From assembly GCF_017654605.1 (NCBI RefSeq), contig NZ_CP072113.1, positions 992,001 to 1,056,000 on the forward strand: a DNA stretch of 64,000 nucleotides, read 5' to 3'. Positions 1-10,331 of this stretch are shown here, in pieces. The notes under the pieces are model-generated. The model did no database searches. It saw only the letters and a program-made list of their open reading frames with translations, and was not told the origin of the DNA. The position numbers and the translations under genes were made by a program. Every line of letters starts with the position of its first letter. Position 1 is the stretch's first letter. The stretch is from Yimella sp. cx-51 (GTDB lineage: Bacteria > Actinomycetota > Actinomycetes > Actinomycetales > Dermatophilaceae).

Positions 1-84
1 CGCCGTGATGACAACCGCGGCGAGCGTGGCGGTTACCAGGGTCGTCGTGATGACAACCGCGGCGAGCGCAGTGGTTCCCAGGGT
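1..84 (+). repeat. 42-bp tandem repeat inside the helicase gene
   Basis: Two adjacent 42-base units (1-42 and 43-84) differ at only a few positions and encode the 14-residue Arg/Asp/Gly repeat of the helicase N-terminus. The array runs off the left edge, so its copy number is unknown. Confidence 0.85.
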
Positions 85-1647
85 CGTGACGACCGCCGTT
101 CGTTCGACCGGAACGACCGGCAGAACCGACGCAGCTTCGACTCGCGTCCGCCCCGTTTCGAGGCGCCCGCCGACCGTGCGCCCGACCGTCTCGAGGACGA
201 CCTCGAGCCCACCAACGAGGCCTTCGGTTGGGTGGAGCGCCAGGAGACCGACGACGTCGTGACCGCCGAGCCGATCGAGCTGGGGGAGAACGGCTTTGCT
301 GCTCTCGGCCTGCCCGATCTGCTGGTTGCCCGGCTTGCTCGCGATGGCATCACCCAGCCGTTCCCGATCCAGCAGGCTTCGATCCCCGACGCGCTTGAAG
401 GCCGCGATGTGCTCGGCCGCGGCCGCACCGGCTCCGGCAAGACGCTGGCCTTCGGTCTGCCGCTGCTCACCCGTCTCGCCAAGGGCGGTAAGGCCCGTGC
501 CCACCAGCCGCGCTCGATCATCATGGTGCCCACCCGTGAGCTGGCAATGCAGGTCAGCGATGCCCTGCAGCCGCTGGTGCACGTGATCGGCCTGCGCCAC
601 AAGCTGGTTGCGGGAGGCATGCCCTACGAGCCGCAGCTGCAAGCTCTCGAGCGTGGCGTCGACGTCCTCGTCGCCACTCCCGGTCGTCTGAAGGACCTCA
701 TCGACCGCGGCGCCGCCGATCTGTCGCGCGTCGAGGTGACGGTGCTGGACGAAGCTGACCACATGGCCGAGATGGGCTTCCTCGAAGCGATCGAGGAGAT
801 CCTCGACTTCGTGCCGGCCGACGGGCAGCGGTTGCTCTTCTCCGCCACCCTCGACCGCGGCATCGACGGCGTCGTCGAGAAGTACCTCACCGACCCTGCT
901 GAGCACTCCACCGACGATGGCACCGCAACGGTCACGACGATGGCCCACCACGCGCTCCTCATCGAGCCGCGCGACAAGAAGATCGTGACGGCCGAGGTCG
1001 CCAACCGTCCGGGCCGCACGGTGGTCTTCGCCCGCACCAAGCTCGGCGCCGACCGCGTCGCCGGTGAACTGCGCGAGTGCGGCGTGATGGCAGCCGCATT
1101 GCACGGCGGGCTCAACCAGAGCCAGCGCAACCGCGCACTCTCGGCCTTCCGTGATGGACGTCTGCCCGTGCTGGTCGCCACCGATGTTGCCGCTCGCGGT
1201 ATCCACGTCGACGACGTGGGTGTCGTGCTGCAGATCGACCCGCCGGCCGACCACAAGGACTACCTGCACCGCTCGGGCCGCACCGCCCGCGCCGGTGAGC
1301 AGGGTGTCGTGGTGTCGCTCGTGCTGCCGCACCAGCGCCGCACCGTCCAGCGTCTGCTGGAGCAGGCGGGTGTCGACACCGAACTGCAGAAGACCCGCCC
1401 GGGTGACGAGGTCATCGCCGCGACCGGTGGCAGCACGCCCGAGGGCAACCCGATCTCCGACGACGACCTTCAGCAGGTGTTGAACCCCGGCCGTGGACGC
1501 GGGCGCGGTGGCGGCGGTGGACGTCGCGGCGGCTACCGCGACGACCGCGGTGGCGGTTACGGCCGTCGCTCCTCCGGTCACGGTGGCGGCTATGGCGGTG
1601 GACGCGGACATGGACGTGGTCAGCGTTCGGATCGCCGCTCGTACTGA
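1..1647 (+). CDS. DEAD-box ATP-dependent RNA helicase, 5' end outside window
   Basis: RNA helicase likely acting in ribosome assembly or RNA turnover. The reading frame is open to base 1, so the gene begins left of the window; 548 residues are visible. The N-terminal part is Arg/Gly/Asp-rich and begins with two copies of a 14-residue repeat (RRDDNRGERGGYQG). The helicase core follows: Q-motif-like FPIQQAS, Walker A GRTGSGKT near visible residue 143, DEAD near 250, SAT near 281, and HRSGRTARAG. A Gly/Arg-rich tail of about 55 residues ends the protein, typical of nucleic-acid-binding RGG extensions. A GTG at 232 would give a 471-residue protein but would discard in-frame coding sequence. A strong hairpin follows the stop. 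Confidence 0.93.
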   Translation, partial: RRDDNRGERGGYQGRRDDNRGERSGSQGRDDRRSFDRNDRQNRRSFDSRPPRFEAPADRAPDRLEDDLEPTNEAFGWVERQETDDVVTAEPIELGENGFAALGLPDLLVARLARDGITQPFPIQQASIPDALEGRDVLGRGRTGSGKTLAFGLPLLTRLAKGGKARAHQPRSIIMVPTRELAMQVSDALQPLVHVIGLRHKLVAGGMPYEPQLQALERGVDVLVATPGRLKDLIDRGAADLSRVEVTVLDEADHMAEMGFLEAIEEILDFVPADGQRLLFSATLDRGIDGVVEKYLTDPAEHSTDDGTATVTTMAHHALLIEPRDKKIVTAEVANRPGRTVVFARTKLGADRVAGELRECGVMAAALHGGLNQSQRNRALSAFRDGRLPVLVATDVAARGIHVDDVGVVLQIDPPADHKDYLHRSGRTARAGEQGVVVSLVLPHQRRTVQRLLEQAGVDTELQKTRPGDEVIAATGGSTPEGNPISDDDLQQVLNPGRGRGRGGGGGRRGGYRDDRGGGYGRRSSGHGGGYGGGRGHGRGQRSDRRSY

Positions 1648-1680
1648 GCACACGCGCAGCACCCTGAAATCTGCATGACG

Positions 1681-1711
1681 CAGCGCCCCGGCCATCTTGG
1701 CCGGGGCGCTG
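1681..1711 (+). terminator. Hairpin terminator after the RNA helicase gene
   Basis: A perfect 14-bp GC-rich inverted repeat (1681-1694 and 1698-1711) with a 3-base loop lies 34 bases after the helicase stop. There is no long T-run, as is common in high-GC actinobacteria. Confidence 0.8.
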
Positions 1712-1766
1712 TTCGCATCCGGCACCCGAACTGCTGCCGGGCCCGCTCAGGCGACACAATGAGGTG

Positions 1767-2333
1767 ATGGAGAACCTGACCGGGCGACTACTGATCGCCG
1801 TCCCGCGAGAGGCGGACGAGGTGGCCGACGACGATGTCTTCGACCGCTCGGTGGTGCTCCTGCTCGACCACTCCGGTGACGGCGCGCACGGCATCGTGCT
1901 CAATCGTCAGCTCGAAGCTCCGGTCGACGCGGTGCTGCCGGGGTGGCAGAACCACGTGACCGCGCCGGGCAATCTCTTCCAGGGCGGACCGGTGGGCCTC
2001 GACTCCGCCCTCGGCCTGGTCTCGATGCCCGGTGACGGCGAGACCATCGGGCTGAAACGGCTCTTCCGTGGGGTGGGCGTGGTCGACCTCGATGCACCGC
2101 CACCCGTGGTCATGCCGGAGGTGGCGGCACTGCGCATCTTTGCCGGGCATGCGGGGTGGTCGGCCGGCCAGTTGGAGAACGAGTTGCGCGAGGGCTACTG
2201 GTACCTCGCCGAGGCAGAGGCGGCTGACGCCTTCTCCAGCGATCCCGGCCGGTTGTGGGAGCAGGTGCTGCGGCGGCAGGGTGGTGACGCCGCTTGGGCA
2301 ATCACCTTCCCTGACGATGTTTCGATGAACTGA
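1767..2333 (+). CDS. YqgE/AlgH family protein (UPF0301)
   Basis: Conserved protein of unknown biochemical role; 188 residues from ATG 1767, with GTG 1764 directly before it as an equally possible start. The N-terminus (GRLLIAVPREADE), the FDRSVVLLLDHSGDGAHGIV segment and the later GHAGWSAGQLENEL motif are diagnostic of the YqgE/AlgH fold. The length matches the family norm of about 185-190. It stands alone between the helicase terminator and the DUF3039 gene. AlgH was first described as an alginate regulator in Pseudomonas, but that role does not transfer to actinobacteria. Confidence 0.9.
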   Translation: MENLTGRLLIAVPREADEVADDDVFDRSVVLLLDHSGDGAHGIVLNRQLEAPVDAVLPGWQNHVTAPGNLFQGGPVGLDSALGLVSMPGDGETIGLKRLFRGVGVVDLDAPPPVVMPEVAALRIFAGHAGWSAGQLENELREGYWYLAEAEAADAFSSDPGRLWEQVLRRQGGDAAWAITFPDDVSMN

Positions 2334-2401
2334 ACGCGCGCTCAGGCAGCGGCTGGACGCGCGACGCCTGCGGCCCCGATGGCCGACCTATCATGGGCGG
2401 C

Positions 2402-2704
2402 ATGAGCAACGACCCGATGGAGACCGAACGCCTGTCCGAGCCGCAAGGTCCGCGCACCTCGGTCGGTGTGTTGGAACGCGAACAGGTCGAACCCCAGCTC
2501 CAGGAACCCGGCGATCACGAGCGCTTCAGCCACTATGTCCGCAAGGAGAAGATCATGGAGAGCGCCCTGTCGGGCGAGCCCGTGACCGCCCTCTGCGGCA
2601 AGGTCTGGGTGCCCGGGCGCGACCCGCAGAAGTTCCCGGTCTGCCCGCAGTGCAAGGAGATCTACGAGAAGTTCGGAGCCGGAGGCGACGACTCCGACAA
2701 GTGA
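2402..2704 (+). CDS. DUF3039 domain-containing protein
   Basis: Small actinobacterial protein of unknown function, 100 residues from ATG 2402 (ATG 2393 is a less likely start). The C-terminal half carries the family core: [20 protein letters not shown], then a CGKVW segment and a CPQC pair, which suggests a small zinc-binding module. The family is usually encoded near helicase and housekeeping genes in Micrococcales, as here. The reading frame of the following protease begins almost at this gene's stop codon. Confidence 0.88.
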   Translation: MSNDPMETERLSEPQGPRTSVGVLEREQVEPQLQEPGDHERFSHYVRKEKIMESALSGEPVTALCGKVWVPGRDPQKFPVCPQCKEIYEKFGAGGDDSDK

Positions 2705-2753
2705 GTCGCCGGGGCAAATCCGTACCGAAAACTGGCAGATTCTTGACCAGCGC

Positions 2754-3518
2754 TTGACCGAGGTGCAGGCGGTCGAGACGAAGTTCAACGCTGATGCTTC
2801 CCGCAAGGGCCTGCAGAAGTCGAGCAACGGTGCCCTCGCCAAGAAGGGCGGCGCGGCGTTCACCGCGACCACGATCAATGTCTACTTCCACGTCATCACC
2901 GACGGCACCAAGGGCAACCTGAGCTCGACGATGATCGCCAACCAGATCAGCGTCCTCAACTCCGCCTACAGCGGCAGCGGCTTCAGTTTCCGTCTCGCCG
3001 GCACCGACCGCACCAACAACGCCACCTGGTACAACGGGCTCACCAGCGGCGCCTCCGCCGAGCGCTCGATGAAGACCACGCTGCGCAAGGGTACGAAGTC
3101 TGACCTGAACATCTACAGGGCCAACCTCGGCAGCAGCCTGTTGGGTTGGGCGACCTTCCCGACCTCGGGTGCGAGCGGCTCGTTGGACGGTGTCGTTGTG
3201 CTCGACCAGAGCCTGCCCGGCGGCACCGCGTCGCCCTACAACCAGGGCGACACCGGCACCCACGAGGTCGGACACTGGCTCGGTCTCTACCACACCTTCC
3301 AGGGCGGCTGCACCGGTCGGGGCGACTACGTCGCAGACACCGCAGCAGAAGCGTCGCCGGCCTCGGGCTGCCCGACCGGACGCGACTCCTGCACCGCGGT
3401 GCCCGGTCTCGACCCGATCACCAATTTCATGGACTACACCACGGACGCGTGCATGAACAGCTTCACCTCCGGACAGGTGACGCGCATGCAGAACATGTGG
3501 GCCACCTACCGCGCCTGA
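2754..3518 (+). CDS. M43-type zinc metalloprotease, N-terminally truncated (no signal peptide)
   Basis: Pappalysin-like (M43) zinc protease, normally a secreted preproenzyme in actinobacteria. Visible: the zinc site [11 protein letters not shown] (two His and Glu, third His downstream), the C-terminal [15 protein letters not shown] Met-turn region, and conserved [11 protein letters not shown] strands. The first usable in-frame start is TTG 2754, giving 254 residues that begin inside the propeptide-like region. No signal peptide can be encoded upstream, because the same frame runs back into the DUF3039 gene without a start. The 5' part (signal peptide and some propeptide) is probably lost, so the gene may be a non-exported pseudogene. 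A hairpin follows. Confidence 0.75.
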   Translation: MTEVQAVETKFNADASRKGLQKSSNGALAKKGGAAFTATTINVYFHVITDGTKGNLSSTMIANQISVLNSAYSGSGFSFRLAGTDRTNNATWYNGLTSGASAERSMKTTLRKGTKSDLNIYRANLGSSLLGWATFPTSGASGSLDGVVVLDQSLPGGTASPYNQGDTGTHEVGHWLGLYHTFQGGCTGRGDYVADTAAEASPASGCPTGRDSCTAVPGLDPITNFMDYTTDACMNSFTSGQVTRMQNMWATYRA

Positions 3519-3549
3519 CGCATCACCAGGCACTCCACGTAGCCGACGG

Positions 3550-3582
3550 CGGCCGCCCCTGCTCGATGAGCGGGGGCGGCCG
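3550..3582 (+). terminator. Hairpin terminator after the metalloprotease gene
   Basis: A GC-rich inverted repeat (3550-3564 and 3568-3582; 15-bp arms with one mismatch, 3-base loop) lies just after the protease stop. The rest of the gap up to 3715 shows no gene. Confidence 0.7.
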
Positions 3583-3715
3583 TTCCGTTGCTCACCATGT
3601 TCACTGGGTTCATCGTGCTCACCGGGTGCTCCGGCGCTGCGTTCCCGGTTGCGTCGACAACGGGCTGACCAGCGCATTCGGTCGATGTCAGCCCGGCGGG
3701 CTATCGTGCCTGACC

Positions 3716-5473
3716 GTGAGTACCTCGGCCGCTTCCCATCTGTCGCCGGCCTTCCCCGAACGCGCAGCTTGGGGCACGGCCTCCAAGCTGCGGGCCTGGC
3801 AGGCGGGGGCGCTGGAGAAGTACTTCGAGGAGCAACCGCGCGACTTCCTGGCCGTCGCCACACCGGGTGCCGGTAAGACCACCTACGCCCTGCGGCTGGC
3901 CACCGAGCTCATCGACCGCGACCTCATCGACCAGGTGACGATCGTCGCCCCCACCGAGCACCTCAAGGTGCAATGGGCGGACGCCGCCGCCCGGGTCGGC
4001 ATCCACATCGACCCGCGCTTCACCAACGCCCAGGAGCAGCACGCCAGCGATTACGACGGTGTCGCGGTCACCTACGCGGGCGTGGCCAGCCGTCCGGCGC
4101 TGCACCGGGCGCGCACCCTCGCCCGGCGCACTTTGGTGATCCTCGACGAGATCCATCACGGCGGCGACAACAAGTCGTGGGGCGATGCGATCCGGGAGGC
4201 CTTCGAACCGGCCACCCGACGCCTGGCGCTCACCGGTACGCCTTTCCGCTCCGACACCAGCCCCATTCCGTTCGTCCGGTACGAGGCGGGTGCCGACGGC
4301 ATCCGACGGTCCGGGAGCGACTACAGCTACGGCTACGCCGAAGCCTTGCGCGACGGTGTCGTGCGCCCGGTGCTCTTCATGGCCTACGGCGGCGCAATGC
4401 GTTGGCGCACCCGCGCCGGTGACGAGATCGCTGCGCGCCTTGGCGAACCCATGACCAAGGACGTCACCGCCGCCGCCTGGCGCACCGCCCTCGACCCGAA
4501 GGGCGAGTGGATCCCCGCGGTGTTGCGCGCAGCCGACAAGCGACTGTCGGAGGTGCGTCGGCACGTGCCCGATGCCGGCGGCCTGGTGATCGCGTCCAAC
4601 CAGACGGCTGCGCGCTCCTATGCCCGCACCCTCGAACAGATCACCGGCGTGAAGCCCACCGTGGTGCTCTCGGATGACGCCGGCGCATCGTCCCGGATCG
4701 AGCAGTTCGCCGAGTCCGAAGACCGCTGGATGGTGGCGGTGCGCATGGTCTCCGAGGGGGTCGACGTCCCGCGACTGTGTGTCGGGGTCTACGCCACCTC
4801 CACCTCGACCCCGTTGTTCTTCGCCCAGGCGGTCGGACGCTTCGTGCGGGCCCGTCGCCGCGGCGAGACCGCTTCGGTCTTCCTGCCCAGCGTCCCGATC
4901 ATCCTCGAGCACGCCGCCCGCCTGGAGGAGCAGCGTGATCACGCGCTCGACCGCCCGAAGAAGGAGGGCGAGGAGCCGCTGTGGGCCGAGGAAGAAGGCC
5001 TGCTTCAGGAGGCCAACACGGCCGAGTCAGCGCTGGCCGACGAGCAACTCTCCTTCGAAGCACTTGAGTCGGAGGCGGAGTTCGACCACGTGCTGTACGA
5101 CGCGCAGCAGTGGGGCCTCGGGGCGCAGTCCGGCAGTGAGGACGAGCAGGAATACCTCGGTCTACCGGGCCTGCTCGAACCCGACCAGATGACCGACCTG
5201 TTGCGTCAGCGGCAGGCCAAGCAGCAGCGCGGCACCACCCGCAAGAAAGCGCAGGACGACGCACCGCTCGCCGCTCACCGGGCGCTGGCAGCGCGTCGCA
5301 AGGAGCTCAATTCGCTCGTTGCCGCCTATGCCCAGAAGACCGGCAAGGCGCACGCGATCATCCACAACGACCTGCGCGTGCAATGTGGGGGCCCCACCCT
5401 CGACCGCGCTTCGAACGACGAGGTGGGCCAGCGCATCGATCTGATCAGGCGTTGGTTCGTGGGTCGTCGCTGA
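3716..5473 (+). CDS. SF2 DEAD/DEAH-type helicase
   Basis: Superfamily 2 helicase of 585 residues from GTG 3716; the frame is open further upstream but without homologous sequence. Motifs in order: I (ATPGAGKTTYAL), Ia (VAPTEHLKVQW), II (LDEIH), III (LTGTPFR), V (RMVSEGVDVPRL), VI (QAVGRFVRARR). The arrangement resembles XPB/RadD-like DNA helicases common as single genes in actinobacteria. The C-terminal 180 residues are acidic and helical, ending in a conserved block with IIHNDLRVQCGGP. The substrate is unknown. The 3' end overlaps the convergent P1 peptidase gene by 29 bp. No restriction or defence partner is adjacent. Confidence 0.88.
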   Translation: MSTSAASHLSPAFPERAAWGTASKLRAWQAGALEKYFEEQPRDFLAVATPGAGKTTYALRLATELIDRDLIDQVTIVAPTEHLKVQWADAAARVGIHIDPRFTNAQEQHASDYDGVAVTYAGVASRPALHRARTLARRTLVILDEIHHGGDNKSWGDAIREAFEPATRRLALTGTPFRSDTSPIPFVRYEAGADGIRRSGSDYSYGYAEALRDGVVRPVLFMAYGGAMRWRTRAGDEIAARLGEPMTKDVTAAAWRTALDPKGEWIPAVLRAADKRLSEVRRHVPDAGGLVIASNQTAARSYARTLEQITGVKPTVVLSDDAGASSRIEQFAESEDRWMVAVRMVSEGVDVPRLCVGVYATSTSTPLFFAQAVGRFVRARRRGETASVFLPSVPIILEHAARLEEQRDHALDRPKKEGEEPLWAEEEGLLQEANTAESALADEQLSFEALESEAEFDHVLYDAQQWGLGAQSGSEDEQEYLGLPGLLEPDQMTDLLRQRQAKQQRGTTRKKAQDDAPLAAHRALAARRKELNSLVAAYAQKTGKAHAIIHNDLRVQCGGPTLDRASNDEVGQRIDLIRRWFVGRR

Positions 5474-6473
5474 GCGCAAAGCTCCTGTTACGCAAGGTTT
5501 CTCGTAGACCGTACGCGGTGTGGCCGTCGTGTCCGATCATGGTCGGCGCGTGCCAGAGCGACGAGATCAACGCCGCGTGCGCTGCCCCGATCACGGCCTC
5601 GAACATCGGGTCGAGCTCTTCGTCCGCCAGCGCTGGCTGCTGCGTGGTGAGGCTGAACGCCAGGCCGTAGTCGCCGCTGCCGTGTCGGTAGTCGGCGCCC
5701 ACCGTGCCCATGGCGAAGACCGCTCGACGGGCGATGCGGCCCAGCTGTCGAGCATCGACTGGTGCGTCGGTCGCAACGACCAGGATGCACGAATTGCCTT
5801 GGGGCTCAGCATCATCGGCTGGATCGATGGGCAGCCCCTCCAACCGCAACACACCGCTGAAGTTGGAGAGCGCAAGCACCCCCAGGGTGTGGCCGGCGGC
5901 AGTACGCCGAGATGCGGTGCCGATGCCACCCTTGAATCCCAGCGCACGCATTCCGGTGCCTGCACCGACCGCGCCCTGGGCGCAGTCGGTCGAGGCACGG
6001 TCGAGTGCTTCGCGCACGTGGGCCGCGGTGACATGGCGTCCGCGGATGTCGGAGAGCCACGAGTCGTTGCACTCGGCCACGACCGGGTTGAGCGTGACGA
6101 CGTCGGCGCAGTCAGGCCGTTCGAGCATCCAGGAGACCAACGTGTCGGCTGCGAGGAAACTGCTGAGGGTGTTGGTCAGCACGATCGGAGTCTCCAGGGT
6201 GCCGAGTTCACCCACCTGGGTGGCACCGATCAGCTTGCCGTGGCCGTTGCCGACGAAGAGCGCACACGGCAACCGGTGGTGCGGGGTCGGCATGGGGTCG
6301 GGGACGATCGCGGTCACACCGGTGCGGGCGTCCCCATCGACGATGGTGCTGTGTCCGACCCGCACGCCTGGCACGCCGCAGATGCTGCCCTGCCCGTGTG
6401 GCGACCAGTCGAGGCCGCGATCAATCGGGCCGCTTGCGTCATGAGATCGCGATGAAGTCACGGCGTCGACCAT
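5445..6473 (-). CDS. P1 family peptidase (DmpA/BapA-like aminopeptidase)
   Basis: Ntn-hydrolase-type aminopeptidase of the DmpA/BapA group, 342 residues from ATG at 6473. Members self-cleave before a nucleophilic Ser; here the site is Asn227-Ser228 within PQGNSCILVV, matching the Asn-Ser junction of beta-aminopeptidases rather than the Gly-Ser of DmpA. Other family marks: VGHSTI near the N-terminus, VGNGHGKLIGATQVGELG, GAGTGMRALGFKGGIG and HGSGDYGLAFS. The substrate (small peptides, D-esters or beta-peptides) cannot be read from sequence. The gene is divergent from an IclR regulator only 33 bases away, its likely regulator, and overlaps the helicase 3' end convergently. Confidence 0.92.
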   Translation of the reverse strand: MVDAVTSSRSHDASGPIDRGLDWSPHGQGSICGVPGVRVGHSTIVDGDARTGVTAIVPDPMPTPHHRLPCALFVGNGHGKLIGATQVGELGTLETPIVLTNTLSSFLAADTLVSWMLERPDCADVVTLNPVVAECNDSWLSDIRGRHVTAAHVREALDRASTDCAQGAVGAGTGMRALGFKGGIGTASRRTAAGHTLGVLALSNFSGVLRLEGLPIDPADDAEPQGNSCILVVATDAPVDARQLGRIARRAVFAMGTVGADYRHGSGDYGLAFSLTTQQPALADEELDPMFEAVIGAAHAALISSLWHAPTMIGHDGHTAYGLRETLRNRSFALSDDPRTNA

Positions 6474-6474
6474 A

Positions 6475-6486
6475 ATCGCCGGCGAT
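6475..6486. promoter_or_regulatory. 12-bp palindrome in the P1 peptidase / IclR divergent gap
   Basis: A perfect 12-bp palindrome (ATCGCCGGCGAT) fills a third of the 33-base gap between two divergent starts, immediately upstream of the peptidase ATG. It could be an IclR operator, but GC-rich palindromes of this length also arise by chance. Confidence 0.3.
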
Positions 6487-6506
6487 GCGCCGAGTACCGT
6501 GCTGGC

Positions 6507-7166
6507 ATGGCGCAAGACAACGACCTCGGAGGTGAGACCTCCCAGACCATGGACCGCGGGTTGGCGGTCATCACTCTGCTGGCCGAGCCGGAGCACGCTG
6601 GCGGTCTGACCGTCACCGAGATCGCGAGCCGGCTGGGTGTCGGGCGTCCGGTCGTGTACCGCTTGGTGGCGTCCCTGGCGCGGCGCGACATCGTCATCCG
6701 CCGCATCGACGGACGAATCTCGTTGGGAGTCGGCCTGATCCACTTGGCGAACGCCGTGTGGCCGGGCCTGCGCGATGTCGCCTCGCCGGTGCTGCGCGAA
6801 CTCGCCGAGACCACCGGACTCACCGCACATCTCACGGTCGCCGACGGCCGGGAGGCGCTCGCCATCGCCGTCGTCGAACCCCGGTGGACCGGCTTGCACG
6901 TCTCCTATCGGCAGGGCACCCGGCATCCGCTCGACCTGGGCGCGGCCGGACGCGCGATCCTGGCCGGTCGCGCGGGCGACGCTGGGTGGGTGACCACGCA
7001 CGCCGAACTCCAGCCCGGAGCGCACGGCCTGGCCGCACCGGTGCTCGGTGCAGCGGGGTTGGAGGCGTCGATCGGTCTGGTTGCGATGGCCCCCTTCGAC
7101 GGCGACACGATCGGTCCGGCTGTGCAGGCCGCCGCCGCTGAACTCGCGTCCACGCTCGGACGTTGA
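6507..7166 (+). CDS. IclR family transcriptional regulator
   Basis: Transcription factor of 219 residues from ATG 6507. An N-terminal winged helix-turn-helix (about residues 12-72; LTVTEIASRLGVGRPVVYRL) is followed by an IclR effector-binding domain (VLRELAETTGLTAHLTV, then RHPLDLGAAGRAILAG). It is slightly short at the C-terminus compared with the usual 240-260 residues. It is divergent from the P1 peptidase gene with a 33-base shared promoter region, so it most likely controls that gene and itself. The effector is unknown. Confidence 0.9.
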   Translation: MAQDNDLGGETSQTMDRGLAVITLLAEPEHAGGLTVTEIASRLGVGRPVVYRLVASLARRDIVIRRIDGRISLGVGLIHLANAVWPGLRDVASPVLRELAETTGLTAHLTVADGREALAIAVVEPRWTGLHVSYRQGTRHPLDLGAAGRAILAGRAGDAGWVTTHAELQPGAHGLAAPVLGAAGLEASIGLVAMAPFDGDTIGPAVQAAAAELASTLGR

Positions 7167-7167
7167 G

Positions 7168-8943
<1,776 letters not shown>

Positions 8944-8961
8944 TCCCACGCCACACCCACA

Positions 8962-9004
8962 CCGGAAGCGGCGGTCGCGAGAATTTCGCGATCGCCGCTG
9001 CCGG
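8962..9004 (+). terminator. Hairpin terminator after hpd
   Basis: A long GC-rich stem (about 8962-8980 pairing with 8985-9004) has two mismatches and a short AT-rich loop, and starts 19 bases after the hpd stop. Confidence 0.7.
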
Positions 9005-9032
9005 TGTCTGATGCGCGGGCTAGGCTCCGGTG

Positions 9033-10331
9033 ATGGTCGACCCCCTTCTGGCGTTGCAGGCTGCCATCCGACATCGAACGATCGCCGGTGAAGGTCTGGA
9101 GGCGGAGTTCGACGGTCTCCATGCCGACCTGCGTGCTCACTTCCCACTGCTGTTCGCCGCCTGCGAAGAGGTCCAATTGCCCCAGCACGCCTTGCTGCTC
9201 AAATGGCCGGGCAGTGCTGCCGATCGCCCGATCGTGCTCATGGCGCACCAGGACGTCGTCCCCGTCAACCCGCGCGACGACTGGACCCACCCCGCCTTCG
9301 ACGCGGTGATCGACGACGAATTCATCTGGGGGAGAGGCACGCTCGACTGCAAGGGCTCGCTCATCGCAATCTGCGCAGCCGTGGAGCAATTGATCGTCGA
9401 GGGCTTCACTCCGGCACGTGATGTCTGGCTGTCGTTCAGTTCGGACGAGGAGATCGCGGGCGTCACCGCTCCACTCGCCGTCGAGGCGTTGCAGGAGCGC
9501 GGCGTCCAGCCGTGGTTCGTGCTCGACGAGGGCGGAATGGCGGTCACCGGCGCGTTTCCTGGAGTCGAGCCACCCATCGCGGTGATCGGACTGACCGAGA
9601 AGGGCCTGGTCGACCTGCAGCTGACTGCCACTGCCGAGGGCGGACATGCGTCGATGCCGCCCAGCGACAGCGCTCCCGCTCGGCTGGCGAAGGCGATCTT
9701 GGCCCTGCAGAAGAGCCCGGCTCCGGCGCACCTACCCGACCCGACCGTCCAGATGCTCAATCGCCTTGCGCCCCAGGTGAAACCGCCACTGCGCGCGGCG
9801 CTGGCGAATGCCGATCGGTTGCGCGTCCCGCTGGCCAAGGTGCTGGCCCGGGTCAGCCCTGCGACCGCGGCGATGACCCGCACCACGTACGCGATCACCC
9901 AACTCAGCGGGTCGCCCGCACACAACGTGCTCGCCACCTCGGCGACGGCCGTGCTCAACATGCGCGTGGCCGTCAACGAGACCGTCGACGAAGCCGTCCA
10001 GCGCGTGCGGAAGGTGGCCGGCGATCAGGTCGAGGTCACCGTGACCAAGGCCTACGAGCCGAGCTCTGTCGCACCGCTCGGCGACGCGTACGAACTGCTG
10101 GAACAGATCACGGCTGAGGCGATGCCGGACGTCACCCCGGTGCCCTACGTGGTGATGGCCGCAACGGATGCGCGTCACTTCCAGCGAGTCTGGCCCGCCT
10201 GCTATCGGTTCAACCCGTTCCGCATGAACCCCTCCCAGCGGGAGAGCCTGCACAACGTGGACGAGCGGCTCGAAGTCGCGTCCTTCGAGGAGGGAATCCG
10301 TTGGTACACAACGCTGCTGCGCCGTCTGTAG
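9033..10331 (+). CDS. M20 family metallopeptidase
   Basis: Zinc-dependent exo- or dipeptidase/deacylase of the M20 family, 432 residues from ATG 9033 (GTG 9030 is an overlapping alternative). Metal-site motifs are present: LMAHQDVVPV (His), GRGTLDCKGS (bridging Asp), SSDEEI (catalytic and metal Glu) and late-domain ATDARHFQR (His). A dimerisation domain interrupts the catalytic domain at about residues 190-300. The closest general relatives are carboxypeptidase-PM20D1-type peptidases; the substrate is unknown. The MFS transporter start lies inside its 3' end, so the two are translationally linked. Confidence 0.9.
   Translation: MVDPLLALQAAIRHRTIAGEGLEAEFDGLHADLRAHFPLLFAACEEVQLPQHALLLKWPGSAADRPIVLMAHQDVVPVNPRDDWTHPAFDAVIDDEFIWGRGTLDCKGSLIAICAAVEQLIVEGFTPARDVWLSFSSDEEIAGVTAPLAVEALQERGVQPWFVLDEGGMAVTGAFPGVEPPIAVIGLTEKGLVDLQLTATAEGGHASMPPSDSAPARLAKAILALQKSPAPAHLPDPTVQMLNRLAPQVKPPLRAALANADRLRVPLAKVLARVSPATAAMTRTTYAITQLSGSPAHNVLATSATAVLNMRVAVNETVDEAVQRVRKVAGDQVEVTVTKAYEPSSVAPLGDAYELLEQITAEAMPDVTPVPYVVMAATDARHFQRVWPACYRFNPFRMNPSQRESLHNVDERLEVASFEEGIRWYTTLLRRL
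10287..10303 (+). promoter_or_regulatory. Ribosome binding site deciding a TTG start
   Basis: GAGGAGG at 10287-10293 sits at ideal spacing before TTG 10301 and lies within the M20 peptidase coding sequence. It fixes the MFS start as TTG. Confidence 0.65.

Noticed and set aside
3716-5473. Helicase of a restriction or phage-defence system
   Set aside because: No methyltransferase, nuclease or other defence gene is adjacent, and the neighbours are housekeeping or peptidase genes.
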